NCBI GenBank assembly: GCA_034509925.1
Contig: CM067534.1
Span: forward strand, 8,395,001-8,459,000
Source of the DNA: Hirudinaria manillensis
Lineage: Eukaryota; Annelida; Clitellata; Hirudinida; Hirudinidae
Length of the DNA stretch: 64,000 bases
Reading direction: 5' to 3'
Shown in pieces: positions 17,199 through 28,986 of the stretch. Position numbers and translations under genes: made by a program. Position 1 is the first letter of the stretch, and the number at the start of each line of letters is the position of its first letter. The notes below the pieces were generated by a model, which had not been told where the DNA came from, did no database searches, and was given only the letters and a program-made list of their open reading frames with translations.

Positions 17199-20067
17199 AT
17201 GTCACTTGTTGCACCACCAATGACTTCTTCCACCAGCATGGATTCGGTTCACAAAAACAGACGCGATCGACGCAGGAAAAGCAGACTCAAAAGGTGGAGC
17301 AGGCCTCCGAGAGCTCCGACTACGCAAAGGGAGTTCACCATTTTGCCAACTCGAAAAACCCTGACTTATGCAGAGGCTCAAAAGTTTGTTGATGTCCTCA
17401 GTGATGGGCAGGTGCACAGACTGAATATTTCGGATTCGATTGAAATTGAGACATCCAAGGAAGTGATTGATGATATTGAAAAAGAACAGGAAGGCTCTGA
17501 ACTCACAAAAGTAAGTTTCTCTAGCATAAAACACTGACAATTGGAGTGAGTAATCACTAATTAAGTAAATATATCATGCAATATATATGTCAGATTAATC
17601 TGTAATATTCCAGTGAGCAATGTTTTGTTTTGAGGATGATCCCCCATCAAGAAGCCAAACCGATCTGGTCTGTAAAAGCATTGAATCCAAAGGATCAGAT
17701 GCTAAAAAGTTTGTGTCGTTCAGACTCACCCAGGCATATCTGAGGTGTTTTGAAAAGACGTCAGAAGAATTTGACGAGGAAGTGGAATATGACGTCGATG
17801 AAGAGGTAGGAAAGCGATTGATGAATTTATGGATTCAGTTCTGACATAATATTAGATTTTCATTAAATCATATTATTGTGACAGCATAAAAAACTGACTG
17901 TCTTTTTCCTATAATTTGAAAGTGCTGGCAATTGTGACACAATTCTTTTTATCATAAATACAGTAGATATTCAATAGCTTCATGTTTATTAATGCCTCCG
18001 ACATCCATGCAGGACATTGCCTGGTTGAAACTCTTGAATGAAAACAGAAAAGCGACCAAATTGCAGCCCGTGACTTTGGATGACCTGGAATTGGCACTCG
18101 ACAGGCTGGAAAAAGAGTCCCACGCGCTGACAATGTCGACGTCGCTTCGCCCCGAAGACGGTCCGCCCCGGGGCTCGTCGGGGGATTCGACGGGGGAGAG
18201 GTGCTGTTGCGTGTGTCGGGAGATGTCGACCAGCGCCACGAATTCGATCCTCGTCTGCGACTCGTGCGGGATGTCGGTGCACCAGGACTGCTACGGGGTG
18301 CCCTACCGGACGGACGGTAGGATCGAATATTTGCTTCTGTCGATCGGAGTATTTCGAGCCAATTGATTTTTAACTTTTTAATTTAAAGTTTAAATGAAAA
18401 GGATTAAAAGTTCGATTTAAGTCGCATTTGATTTTCTAAAGTTTTGACATTTTTGTTGATGCCATGTTATTTATTATGTCGATGGCACTTTGGTGCATAA
18501 TTAAATGGGTGTTGTTTTGCTCTCAAATCAAACAAACCATTCGTCCAAAAAAGAACTTCCTGCCATGAAACAAAAGAAATTTGAGCACCACTCCTCTTGA
18601 AAATGGAGATTTGTTTGTTTAAAATGGCTTCATTGCCAACTAGAATTCTGTTGTGTCAACACTTTCATTGAATTCACACACACCTGTTGTTGTTGTTGCT
18701 ATAATGAATTTAAATGATAGGACAATCCCAATGGTGAATAGAATAGCTTGACATTTATTGTGTAATGATATCAACAACGACGATGATTATGATGGTGGTG
18801 ATGACGATGATGATGGCGAAGTTGATGGTTACAACGGAGAATGTGAAAGAACATGTAATTGTACCATTGTTTCATTACACCCGATTCTGTCATGTCACAT
18901 GTCGGTTCAAACTGGTTCTCTAGCCAGCATCGATCGATCGAGTGATTGATAATAAGTTAACAAATGAATTTCAAATCAAAGAAATCATTGAGGTGCTGCC
19001 ATGGCCATATGCCCGTCAACGTTCTTTCTTTATTGTTTATTTTGTTTTTAAGCAATTCGTTCTTGATTAAGTTCAATATTTTTTTTGAAAATTTGAATTT
19101 AAAGAGAACTCGTGTCGTTGTGTGCGTGTGTTCAGGTCAGTGGCTGTGCAAGAAGTGCCTGAAGTCCCCGACCTCGCCTGTGAAGTGCTGCCTCTGTCCC
19201 TGTTCCTGGAAGGACAAGGAAGGTCCGGGTGCGATGAAGCAGACGAGTGACGGAAAATGGGTCCACATGGTGTGTGCACTCTTCATACCGGAGGTCTGTA
19301 AACAGATGAAAGCATTACATTGATGATGTTGATGGCAATGATGACAAATAGTCTATGAAGTATTCTATTCACTCATCTGTTTTCATTCACTACTAGTGTT
19401 TTATTATTAATTAATAATCACGTAATAACAATCATTCCTCAGGTTTCCTTTGGGAGTAACGTCTATCTGGAGCCGGTAGAAAGGGTGGACAAGGTTCCAA
19501 AGTGGAGGCACGAGATGAAGTGCCATGGCTGCAACAAGGCTGGGCGTGGTGCTTGCCTTGGATGCCAGGCTCCCTCATGCACCAGCTCTTTCCACGCCCT
19601 TTGTGCCCTCCGGAAGGGCTGCTACGTCAGACTGGTCGGGTCGTCTGCCGCTCCAGGTGAAGTCAACGGCTCCAAGACTTTCACCTCCAAAAGAACCGGC
19701 GACAGGCGGAAAAGAATCTTCTTCTGTCCTTCTCATGTCCATCTTTCCTCTCAAGCAGCAGGACCGAAGTCAAATGAGTCGACCCTTGGCACCGAAGACG
19801 TGAACCAGAGCTCCAAGGCAGAGCCAGGTGTGTCTCTCCCTGGCACAGTCGACCGAGAATTGCAGACGGAGGTCTGCAAGTCGGACAAGAAAGCCAAGGC
19901 TGCAAAGAGGCCTCGGAAAAATAGCCATCTGAATGGTTCAACCGCATTAACTTGCGATACTCTGTCTTACCTCGACACACCCATCACTATTCCAAATTTG
20001 TCTCAGGAAAGGTCAGTGCTTTTGTTAAATTGATAATAAGGGAGATGCATTCTTAATTCACATCTTG

Positions 20068-20098
<31 letters not shown>

Positions 20099-23000
20099 GT
20101 AATAGAAATGAAAATCTATTATTTATCTCAGCGATGATGAAACTCCATTTTAAAATTATTTGTTGCTCATCTTTGCCAGTCTGGTGAACCTAGCCACCCA
20201 CCTGTCCGTGAGGGACAGACAGCAGGCGATGATGAGGATACACAGGTACTGGCTACTCAAGAGGCACAGCAGAAGGGGCTTCCCTCTGATCCAGAGGCTC
20301 CAGCAAGTCCTGCTCGTCCATCGCATGATAGAGGTCAGTCGAGATTGTTTACCTCCGCTTTGCACTGAGCGACTCACAACTTTTTGCTCTGGTGAATTTA
20401 TTATCATGACTATTATAATTGTATGCCTAATCAGATGCAGTCCTCTTCCTTCGGTCTTCCTTCTATCGACGAGGAGAGTTTGAAGTCGTTGAAGAAGTTG
20501 AGACAGGATTACGAGAAAGTGAGACTGCTCCTGGAATTGATAAGGAAGAGGGAGAAACTCAAAGTCGAAATGGTAAGAGCTCATCGTCGCCATCTTTGCA
20601 CGGCCATTTTGTTCTTGGATCTAATTTTTTACTTTTTTGGTAACGTCAACAATGAAAAAGGGCAACGACCCATCATGTTTGAAACCCCACTTGCACTCGA
20701 GGGAGTGCAGTGCGGAAACTTTGTTTTTTCTATCTATCGAATTCATACATCATTCTTTAAACAATTAGCTGAAGATGAAGGAGGCGGAGGTCGAGTTAAC
20801 CCTCCAGCCATTTTGTCGTCTGCTCAGGAACACATTGGAGCAGCTGCAGTCCAAAGATGCAATTGGACTGTTTGCATATCCAGTCACGGAGGAAGAGGTT
20901 AGCTTTCCACATCACGACTGGTGGACATATTTCCATCTGTTATTTTTCATGCAGTAATGAAATTATCTACTTTTTACCATCTACTTTCATTTTGATTATT
21001 AGTCATTTGGCAGTATTTTTTATTTTAGTAAATAAATTGTTAATACCAATTGAACGATCGCAGGCTCCAGGATATTCTGACGTAATCAAGAACCCGATGG
21101 ATTACTCCACCATGGCTTCGAAGATTGACGGACATGAGTACAAGTCCATGGAGGACTTCCAGGCAGACTTTGACCTCATCATTAACAACTGTTTTGAGTT
21201 CAATGGCATTGAATCTCCTCTGTACAAGATAGCTCTTAGGCATCAAAAACAGGTTTTTAGTGGAAAATATTTTTAAAATTATCCTGTCATCCAAAATTGC
21301 AAAATGGTTTTAATTTGTTTTATTTTAACTTATTTCTGTTATTATCCAATGTAGAATGGCTTTAAATGTCATTTGTTGAGCTTGAAATATGTATTTGAAT
21401 TTATTTCACAGTGTTCCGTCATTCTCGAGGCTGCCAGTAGAATGTCCGACAGGGCAAACTTTTGTCCACTGACTGGCCTTCACTCGGGTCTCGTAAGGTC
21501 GTTGGTCTCCGAATCCAAAGACGTCACGAACTCCGTCGAGTGCGGGGATGGTGAACCCCAGGACTGTAGGGAAATCGACGGAAAGAACGAGAGCAATGAA
21601 TTGGATGACTTGAGAGGAAAGTTGGAGGACTTGAACAAGAAGCTCGATGTACTCCACGTTGTCAGGACAAAAGGAGTTTTCCAAAGATCGAAGCAACTGA
21701 GGAAGGAAATATCACTCACGAAGAGGAGAATAACTTTCCTCCAACACCAGCAAAAACTCATCAATTGCAGCGAAACCATTCCAGTCGTGCTTCCTTCTCC
21801 CAATTCCAGCCAAAAATCCCGGCCCGAGGGAAGAAACGTTCCTCTCAAAAAATCCAGGAAGAGAAACGTCTGCAGGTCCTTAGAAGACGAATTCACGTCC
21901 GATTCTAAAGTCCTGGAGAAGTCTTCTTCCAACGACGAGGTAAACTCGACTGCAAAGCGACCTCGCTTGTCTTCAGATGCCACTGACCTCATGTCTGCCT
22001 CGTCCTTGTCCTCCGCCACCATCATCACCGACTTTGGAGGAGCTCCCCGGCCACCGATAATCTCCGAATCCCCGACGATCCCCAAATGTCGACAGGCTTC
22101 GAAGAGAAGCAGATTGACGAGCAACACCAACCTGACTCACTTGAAAGCCAAGTCGCCCGACCTGACGACTCATTCGACTCCAGAGAACGTCGGCAAAATC
22201 AAGGTCACCAACTCCTTGTTGTTGAAAACACTTTCATTCATATCTCCAGTCAAAGGAGAAGCCAAACGCCTGCTGGTTTCTGATGAGAACAAAGAACCTA
22301 TTGTAGATGACAAGATGCTCAGTTCTTGCCACATGAAGTTGAGGAGCGTCGTCCATTTGGAGACCAGGTCATCTGTTGCAAAGAGATTGGTCAGAAGTAA
22401 GAGATGTAGAAAACGTTCTACTAGCAAAGGCTTTGAGGAATGCAATCGGAGGTCTGTTTCTTCTACAGAAGTGGAATCTAGGCCCGAATCCGAGCTACGG
22501 GTTTCCTCTGCCGAGTCGTCGGATGCTCCGACGAAAGTCAGAACGTCGAAAAGGATTCGGGAACGAATTAAAGTGGAATCCTCGACAAAGAACGAGCCTA
22601 AACCTCCGACGACAAAAACGACGACAAATGAGGAGTCAAACGGTTCCAGTGTTAAAAACGATTCTCCCAAAGAAGATGCCCCACAAAGGGATTCGGTCAG
22701 AAGACTTACGAGGTCTTCCTCCATGCTTTCCCAGAACCTGCCCCAACCGAGCGAAAAAGATTCCATATTGACGGAATGCTCTTCGTCGACGGACAACCAC
22801 CTCATAAAGTCGAATTTCATCGAAAGGTCGAGCAATTTGTCGCCAGAAGACGAAATAATGCTCAGCACGTCTCCCATAGTGCTCGTGGAAAAGTCGTCTG
22901 CCAAGAAAGCCGGCCAGTCGACGGAGGAAATAGACTCCTCCTACGAGTCTTCTTACAGTTTCGACTCGACAGACAGCTCTTCCACGAGAAAAGAATCCTC

Positions 23001-23907
23001 AGGAACACAAGACTTTTCTTCTCAGAACGTTTCCAATATCTCGTCAGAAATCAGCAAAAGCATCCCTTCCTCTGATACCGAACAGAGTCTCAACCAAAGC
23101 TCCGTCGTTCTCTGCCAACCCAAGGATGGGGAGAATCAGGTTGAGAAGGCCAGTCGATCGAGTAGCAACGACCGTTCCAAGGATGCTGTCGACCTCTTGT
23201 CCGTCTTCTCGCCGGGGGACGTCGTCTGGGCGAAGACCAAGGGCTATCCTTGGTATCCTGCCGTGATAGTCACCGGGGGTTGCAAACCCGATGAGGAACC
23301 TTCCGTTTACTTTCGGAATCTCGCTCCGCCGGAGGCCGTACTGTCGTTGAGGATGAAGTTCACAACCCCCGTGCACCTCGTCAGATTCTTTGACAAGAGG
23401 CAAAACTGGCAGTGGCTCCCGAGAAGCAAGCTGGATGCGATCGGGGCCGATCAAAAATTCGACAAGGAGAGAATCGGATCCGTGAGGCAGTCGAATCTCA
23501 GGAAAGACATTAAACGAGCCTACGACTTGGCGCTCAGTCACAGGAAGACTCTTCAGAAGACCCTCGAAGACAGCAAAGGAAATGCAGAGAAAAGTCCAAA
23601 CAAGAGGAAAATCAGGACTCAAAATGGACAGCCCAGAACTGCAGAGAAAGTTTCTCAGGGAACGAATGTTGTGTGCAACGGACACAACGACGCGTCAGAG
23701 TCGACGATCGATTCGCTTCTGGAGGTCCGGAGTCCTCTGCCGACTTCGGAAACGTCGTCCGTCTCCCAGCCTCGGCCCGTCATGAACTGCTCCCGACAGT
23801 TTCTGAACTTGTCCTTCCAGTCTGAGAAAATGAACGAAGAGTCGAGTCCGAATCTCCAGCAGCTCGTCATACCCCGGCAGCCCAAGATGCTTTCGTGCAC
23901 GCTCTGA
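17199..23907 (+). CDS. BRPF1: BRPF scaffold of MYST acetyltransferase complexes (PHD-zinc knuckle-PHD, bromodomain, PWWP)
   Basis: Ten exons: 17199-17510, 17635-17805, 18013-18316, 19136-19293, 19443-20011, 20180-20333, 20435-20572, 20769-20897, 21064-21252 and 21412-23907. They give 1539 residues. N-terminal [16 protein letters not shown] and [14 protein letters not shown] are BRPF hallmarks. A PHD finger follows ([25 protein letters not shown]), then a zinc knuckle and second PHD. Next is the MYST-contacting helix [22 protein letters not shown], a bromodomain ([20 protein letters not shown], acetyl-lysine Asn kept in NCFEFN) and a C-terminal PWWP domain with [21 protein letters not shown] proteins tether MOZ/MORF or HBO1 with ING5 and EAF6 to chromatin. 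One 2.5-kb exon carries a roughly 600-residue Ser-rich linker between bromodomain and PWWP, longer than in vertebrate proteins. The acceptor at 17634 was chosen because an earlier CAG would bring an in-frame TGA. Confidence 0.93.
18770..18840 (+). repeat. Imperfect (GAT/GAC)n microsatellite in a BRPF intron
   Basis: GATGATTATGATGG and GATGACGATGATGATGG units lie inside the intron between the PHD-encoding exons. Confidence 0.6.
20071..20098 (+). repeat. (ATT)n microsatellite in a BRPF intron
   Basis: Nine ATT/TTA units in the intron before the exon at 20180. Confidence 0.8.
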
Positions 23908-25465
23908 AATCACTCCCGAGAGCGCTTCGAGGATCGTACGGCAATCGTCAACGTCGGGGGGAGTGGCCTGGCCACAAGCCGAGGAATGGCCTGGCGTCCC
24001 CCATCTTTACTGTTTCATTCTGGTCGCTCGCTCGCTCCTGCGAGAGACAGTTTCGAACCGTTTCATCACGTAATAGGCGACTGCGTATCATCAACGAGCG
24101 TTTTACTTTTTTTTTGTATTTACGAATGTTTCTTTTTTTTTTTGTTATGAAACTTTATTTTTTGAGTTAGACGCCCTGTTTCGAGAGGGAGGCAGCCTTG
24201 ATAAGTTTTGAGCTTTTATTTTGTTTTTTGTTTTTCTTCCTGTCTCTTGGCTACTCAGCTCTGTGTGGTCGTGGACTGCTTATAAATCAGCACCTGAAGA
24301 GGCTGGCATTGCTACTCAGGAGAACTCTCGAATACACAGATAATATTTACCAATTTGCTGAAAACAATCGAAAGCCAATGCTCTCAAAATTGTGCAAGTT
24401 CTATTGCTTTTGTAAATTCTATAAACTCGATCTTCAGTTGACTGCCTGGTCAAGATGGCGCTTTCTGAACAAATCCTCCCCGCTGTGATTTCTTCATAAA
24501 GCTATTTTCTGGAATCTCCCACTGATCTAACCTTTCCTTATTTTAAATCTCTCGCCGAAGATGTTTGCGAAGCCTTTGTTATTGTCTTGACTTGTGTATG
24601 AAAGATGGCAGATTACAGTGACTAGAAGAGTCTTTGATGTGCTAGCATATGTTTGTGAACCCCGTTTGGTCATCATCATCATCATTGCCGTCGATCACCC
24701 ATTGTTGCATCGTATTTACACAATCCTCTTGTTCTGTAAACAGCTCCAAATTTATTTGTAGTAGTTGGAAGTACAAAAGATTTTTTTTTTAATAGCTGGA
24801 TGTTCGTATTTTGGTACGTAGATTTTGGCCTAAACTTGCAACTTTAGTGGCAGTTTTGATGTCAAATAGTCATTGAACAAATTCAGTTGTTGGCATTCAA
24901 TTTCAGATTCAAATTGATTACATAACCTGGTTATTACCTGAAACAGTGACTTGAAGATGGAGACGACCGGCGATATTAATCTATACTCTCGACTCGAGCG
25001 AATTCCCAGCTGTGAAGTCAGAAAATCTGTTATAATTTGTGATTTGGGGTTAGAAGCCTTTCCAGAATGCCTTTACTTGGTGCATATAATTCTGAGTACA
25101 TCAGCCAATGTCTGGTGATAGTGCGATCAAGTGTCGAATTTGGACCTCACCATGGAGGAAGGAATCATAACCTGAAAGTCATTTTTTAGTTTGATATCAA
25201 ACTCGAAAATGCAAAAAAAAAAGTCCGTTAAAGTTTATTTTTCAATTAGAATGTCTTCTGTGCTGCAAAGTATTACTATTAAGCCTTGAATGGGTCCAAT
25301 GTTACAGCATACAATGACAGCCTCGGCGTCTTTTTAGGTAGGTTCGTGAGAACTCTAAACTCTTGAACCAAAACCGCCTCGTAACGGCTTGTTGAATGAC
25401 GGAAATGAGGCTATGAAGGTGCGATTATTTCATAAACTGGAAAGCAAACAGACGTCTGGACAAAA
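23908..25465. other. BRPF 3' UTR and upstream region of the GH27 gene
   Basis: No exon was recognised. The first part is T-rich and could be a long BRPF 3' UTR, although I could not point to a clear AATAAA. A homopurine A run lies at 25210. Short ORFs at 23895-24170 and 24198-24488 show no family similarity or splice context. Confidence 0.4.
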
Positions 25466-28400
25466 ATGATCCTTTGTTTGTGGATTTCGCTGCTTGTACT
25501 TTCAAGAATTCATTCCACCGAGGCATTGAACAATGGCGTTGGTCTGAGACCGATTCTCGGTTGGACAACAGGATCGAGATATTCGTGTCTTACTGACTGC
25601 CAGAATTATCCAGAAGACTGCATCAGGTTTTAAAGTTTTGTTTGTAAACTCATTTCAATAATATTTCGCACATAAAGCATAGATACACAATATTTATGAC
25701 TTTGGGTAAAGTGCAAAACGTCGAAGAATTTAATTAAAGAATACATAAGATCAGTTTGATCGCGCAACTTTGGTTAAAGTTTAATTTAACTAAAGTGATG
25801 GTTTTTAAATTATTCAAATAATTTCAAATAAAAAATTACTTCTCAAGCGAACATCTGATTAAAGTCATGGCAGACTTTCTGACTCTTTCGAGTTTTCAAA
25901 AGGCCGGATACGAGTACATCGTCATTGGGGACTGCTGGATGGATCGTCAGAGAGATGAAAAGGGGAGACTGAGGGCAGACAGGTTGAGATTCCCCGGTGG
26001 AATGGCTGATCTCGTCTCATACGTAAGGACTTGTGAGTTATCACTTTTAGATGTGTCTTTATTAACATCGAGTCGATAAACGTTTACACAGATTCACAGG
26101 AATAAACTGAAGATTGGTCTCCAGCTGGATCTCGGTTCAACGACTTGCGGTGGCTTTCCAGGAAGCTTGAACAAGTACCAACTGGATGCACAGACCATGG
26201 CGGATTGGGAGGTGGACATGGTAACTGTCACCGGCTGCGGATTTGACCAAAATTGGTATCTTAACGATGGCTAGTGTGACATACCCATTGCGTGTTGAGG
26301 ATATGTTATTTTATTTAATTCTATAGTATGTTATAATTATTTAATATTGTAATTTGTAATTGGTATCAGTGCCCAACTCATGCTTGAGTTTTTGAATTTG
26401 GAAAGCAAATGAATTTAAAATTTCAAATCTTTTTATTTTAGCCTACACCAGCTTCGGTAGAGAATTGATGACTGTCAGACGACCCACATTGTACGCCTGT
26501 GATTGGCCAGTCAGAGCCCTTACTAAGGGCGGAGGTCACGTGAGTTCGATTGAACTTTCTTTTGACCTAATGACCTGTCTGGGTCAGTGACATAATTATG
26601 TTTGAATTACATATTTACAGCAGGATTAAAATAATAAAATTTAAGGATATTTTGATCTTATTGAGAGTTTAAGTTAAGATTGAGTTTCAAATTTATAACC
26701 AACTCACTGCTTAATTTTAAAAATTTCATTACATAATTAACTTATATCATCACCAATGCATTACATGTAAAATCATTTGCAGCCCAGCTACGTCTCTGTA
26801 TCCCAAGCGTGTAACACGTTTAAAATCGAAGAACCAGTCAATTCTGCCGACACGATGTTCAAAGTGCTGAACACGATCAGAGACACTTCTTATTTGTATA
26901 GAGATACACTGGGTAGTGGTACTCTACTAGATTTGGACGAGGTTATTTCATGTCTCATTTTGTGACACATTTGTGGATGTAGGTAAATAATAAATAAATA
27001 AATATATATATATATCAAATTAATCATCAGACAATATAATAAATTGAATAAAAATAAAAGATTAAAATAAAATATTTTACAAAAAAAACCCCTAACCCTA
27101 AATATGGTGATGGTGAAAAATGGTGATGGTGGAAAATGGTAAAAAAAATGGTGAAAATATGGTGATGGTGGAAAATGGTAAAAAAATGGTGAAAATATGG
27201 TGATGGTGAAAAAATGGTGATGGTGGAAATATGGTGACGGTGAAAAAATGGTGGAAATATGGTGATGGTGAAAAAATGGTGGAAAATGGTGATGGTGAAA
27301 AAATGGTGGAAATATGGTGATGGCGAAAAAATGGTGATGGTGGAAATATGGTGACGGTGAAAAAATGGTGGAAATATGGTGATGGTGAAAAAATGGTGGA
27401 AAATGGTGATGGCGAAAAAATGGTGGAAAATGGTGATGGTGAAAAAATGGTGGAAATATGGTGATGGTGGAAAATGGTGAAAATATGGGGATGATGAAAA
27501 ATAACCCTAACCCTTAAAACCCCAAACCCTAATCCTAACTATAACCCTAATCCTAACCCTAACAGTAACCCTAACCCTAACACTTATCCTAACACTAAAC
27601 CTAACCCTAAACCTAACCCTAACCATAAACCCTAACACTGACCTTAACGCTAACCCTAACCCTAACAGTAACCCATATTGATCGAAAATATGGTGATGGT
27701 GAAAAAATGGTGGAAAATGGTGAAAATATGGTGATAGTGGAAAATGGTGATGGTGGAAATATGGTGATGGCGAAAAATGGTGATGGTGAAAAAACCCTAA
27801 GGTTAGGGTTAGGGATAGGGTTAGGGTTAGGTTACAAACTTATCAACGTAAAGGTTTCAGTTGGAGGATACATACTCAGTGATGATCAGGAAAAGTTCCA
27901 GATGGCGTTTTGGGCGATGATGTCCTCTCCTATTCTCATCTCCAGCGACCTGACGAACATGCCCGCCAGGTCCAAACGGCTCTTGCTCAACAAGGAGGTA
28001 CTTGGGATCAGCCAAGATCCCCTAGGGTCGATTGCTGCCTATAAATTATCGGTTAATAGAAGTTTTATGTTTTTAAAGTCTTTAGGATTTATTGAATGAG
28101 CATCCGTGGTCTAGCGATAGTAATTCTGTTCTCAAATATTATAAAAATTTCTTATCATTTAATCTTATTATCTTAAGTCTCTTAAGTTTTAATATTGCAA
28201 TAATGTAAGTAAATATGAGTAGCAGAAACAATTTTCGTTATACAATTCCAGGACTTCTGAGCTAATTCTGAGGATGAATTCAAAATTTATGTATCATTAT
28301 CATCATCATCGTCTTCGTCGTCATCATCGTCATCATCATCATCATCATCATCGATTAGAGACGATTCAATTTTCCCTCCGACAGAAAACTCCAGTCTCAA

Positions 28401-28642
28401 TATGGACGAAACCGATCCTTCCAAGCGGAAGTTTTGCAGTAGCCTTCTTTTCCACCGGTGTAGTCGGCCTGCCGGAGCAGGTGTCCGTCCAGTTGAGCGG
28501 CATCGGTGTGACGGGGTCGGCACGGTTCAACGCCACGGAGGTCCTGACCGGCCACGACTATGGGGTGCACAAACCGTGGTACTATTTTAACTGCGAGGTG
28601 GAGCCTATGAGCGTCTTGTTGTTCAAGTTTGTGCCGATATGA
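25466..28642 (+). CDS. GH27 alpha-galactosidase / alpha-N-acetylgalactosaminidase relative, probably catalytically dead
   Basis: Seven exons: 25466-25626, 25848-26022, 26092-26269, 26442-26539, 26783-26941, 27854-28051 and 28385-28642. They give 408 residues, close to the roughly 410 of lysosomal NAGA. A signal peptide (LWISLLVLSRIHSTEA) leads into ALNNGVGLRPILGW, then MADFL, AGYEYIVIGDCWMD, GRLRADRLRFPGGM, DLGSTTCGGFPGS, YACDWP, WAMMSSPILISSDL and GISQDPLG, all in GH27 order. The nucleophile segment, normally KxDGC, reads TVTGC (T159 instead of Asp, T157 instead of Lys). The first Asp of the DDCW pair is G81. The WNDPD acid/base loop reads LLDLD, with an Asp kept at 254. I infer a secreted or lysosomal pseudoenzyme or altered activity. 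The exon ending at 26269 uses a GC dinucleotide donor if the model is right, so that junction is weak. Confidence 0.85.
27001..27025 (+). repeat. Short (AT)n tract in a GH27 intron
   Basis: ATATATATATATA-type repeat shortly after the donor of the 26783-26941 exon. Confidence 0.6.
27088..27835 (+). repeat. Composite repeat: ATGGTGATGGTGAAAA minisatellite flanking telomere-like blocks
   Basis: Units of GGTGATGGTGAAAAAATGGT type, 15 to 30 bases and variable, fill 27103-27490 and 27690-27792. Between them, 27501-27674 is a degenerate (CCCTAA)n block. At 27794-27833 the orientation flips to (TTAGGG)n, with ACCCTAA GG TTAGGGT at the switch. All lie in the 0.9-kb intron of the GH27 gene. An open frame over 27707-27850 is a repeat artefact. 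Confidence 0.9.
28293..28356 (+). repeat. (TCA/TCG)n microsatellite upstream of the last GH27 exon
   Basis: Runs of CATCATCATCG and GTCGTCATC end about 28 bases before the acceptor at 28384. Confidence 0.8.
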
Positions 28643-28986
28643 GAGGAGACGACGACGACGATGATGATGATGATGATTTTTGAGATTAGATTTGTAAACG
28701 AGTCGTTTAAAAGGTCCGTTTTGATTCTGGTGAATGAAGAAGTTGTTGAAAAAGGCACAATATTAATTTTTATCGAAATATGAAATATTAGTTATTAATA
28801 CTTATATTATTATTATTAGTATTAATTGTCAAAGAAACTTCTAATCGTAGGAGTTGTCAACACGGTTCAAAAACTTCGAGATTTATAAACAATGAATAGA
28901 TAACAAAGAAAATTAATAATTGAAAATATGAAATTTAAAAAAAAAATGCTTTGGAAAATAGTCCTCTTTTCGATGTGAGGTGGAAT
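28643..28986. other. Tail-to-tail gap between the GH27 gene and GATM copy A
   Basis: AT-rich sequence with a short (GAC/GAT)n run at 28649-28676. It should contain both 3' UTRs. No further feature was seen. Confidence 0.5.

Noticed and set aside
17613..17634. Earlier CAG acceptor for the second BRPF exon
   Set aside because: It would place an in-frame TGA immediately after the junction. The acceptor at 17633-17634 after a T-rich tract keeps phase.
27707..27853. ORF extension upstream of the sixth GH27 exon
   Set aside because: Repeat-coded Val-Glu-Asn-Gly-Asp units. The true exon begins after the AAAG acceptor at 27853.
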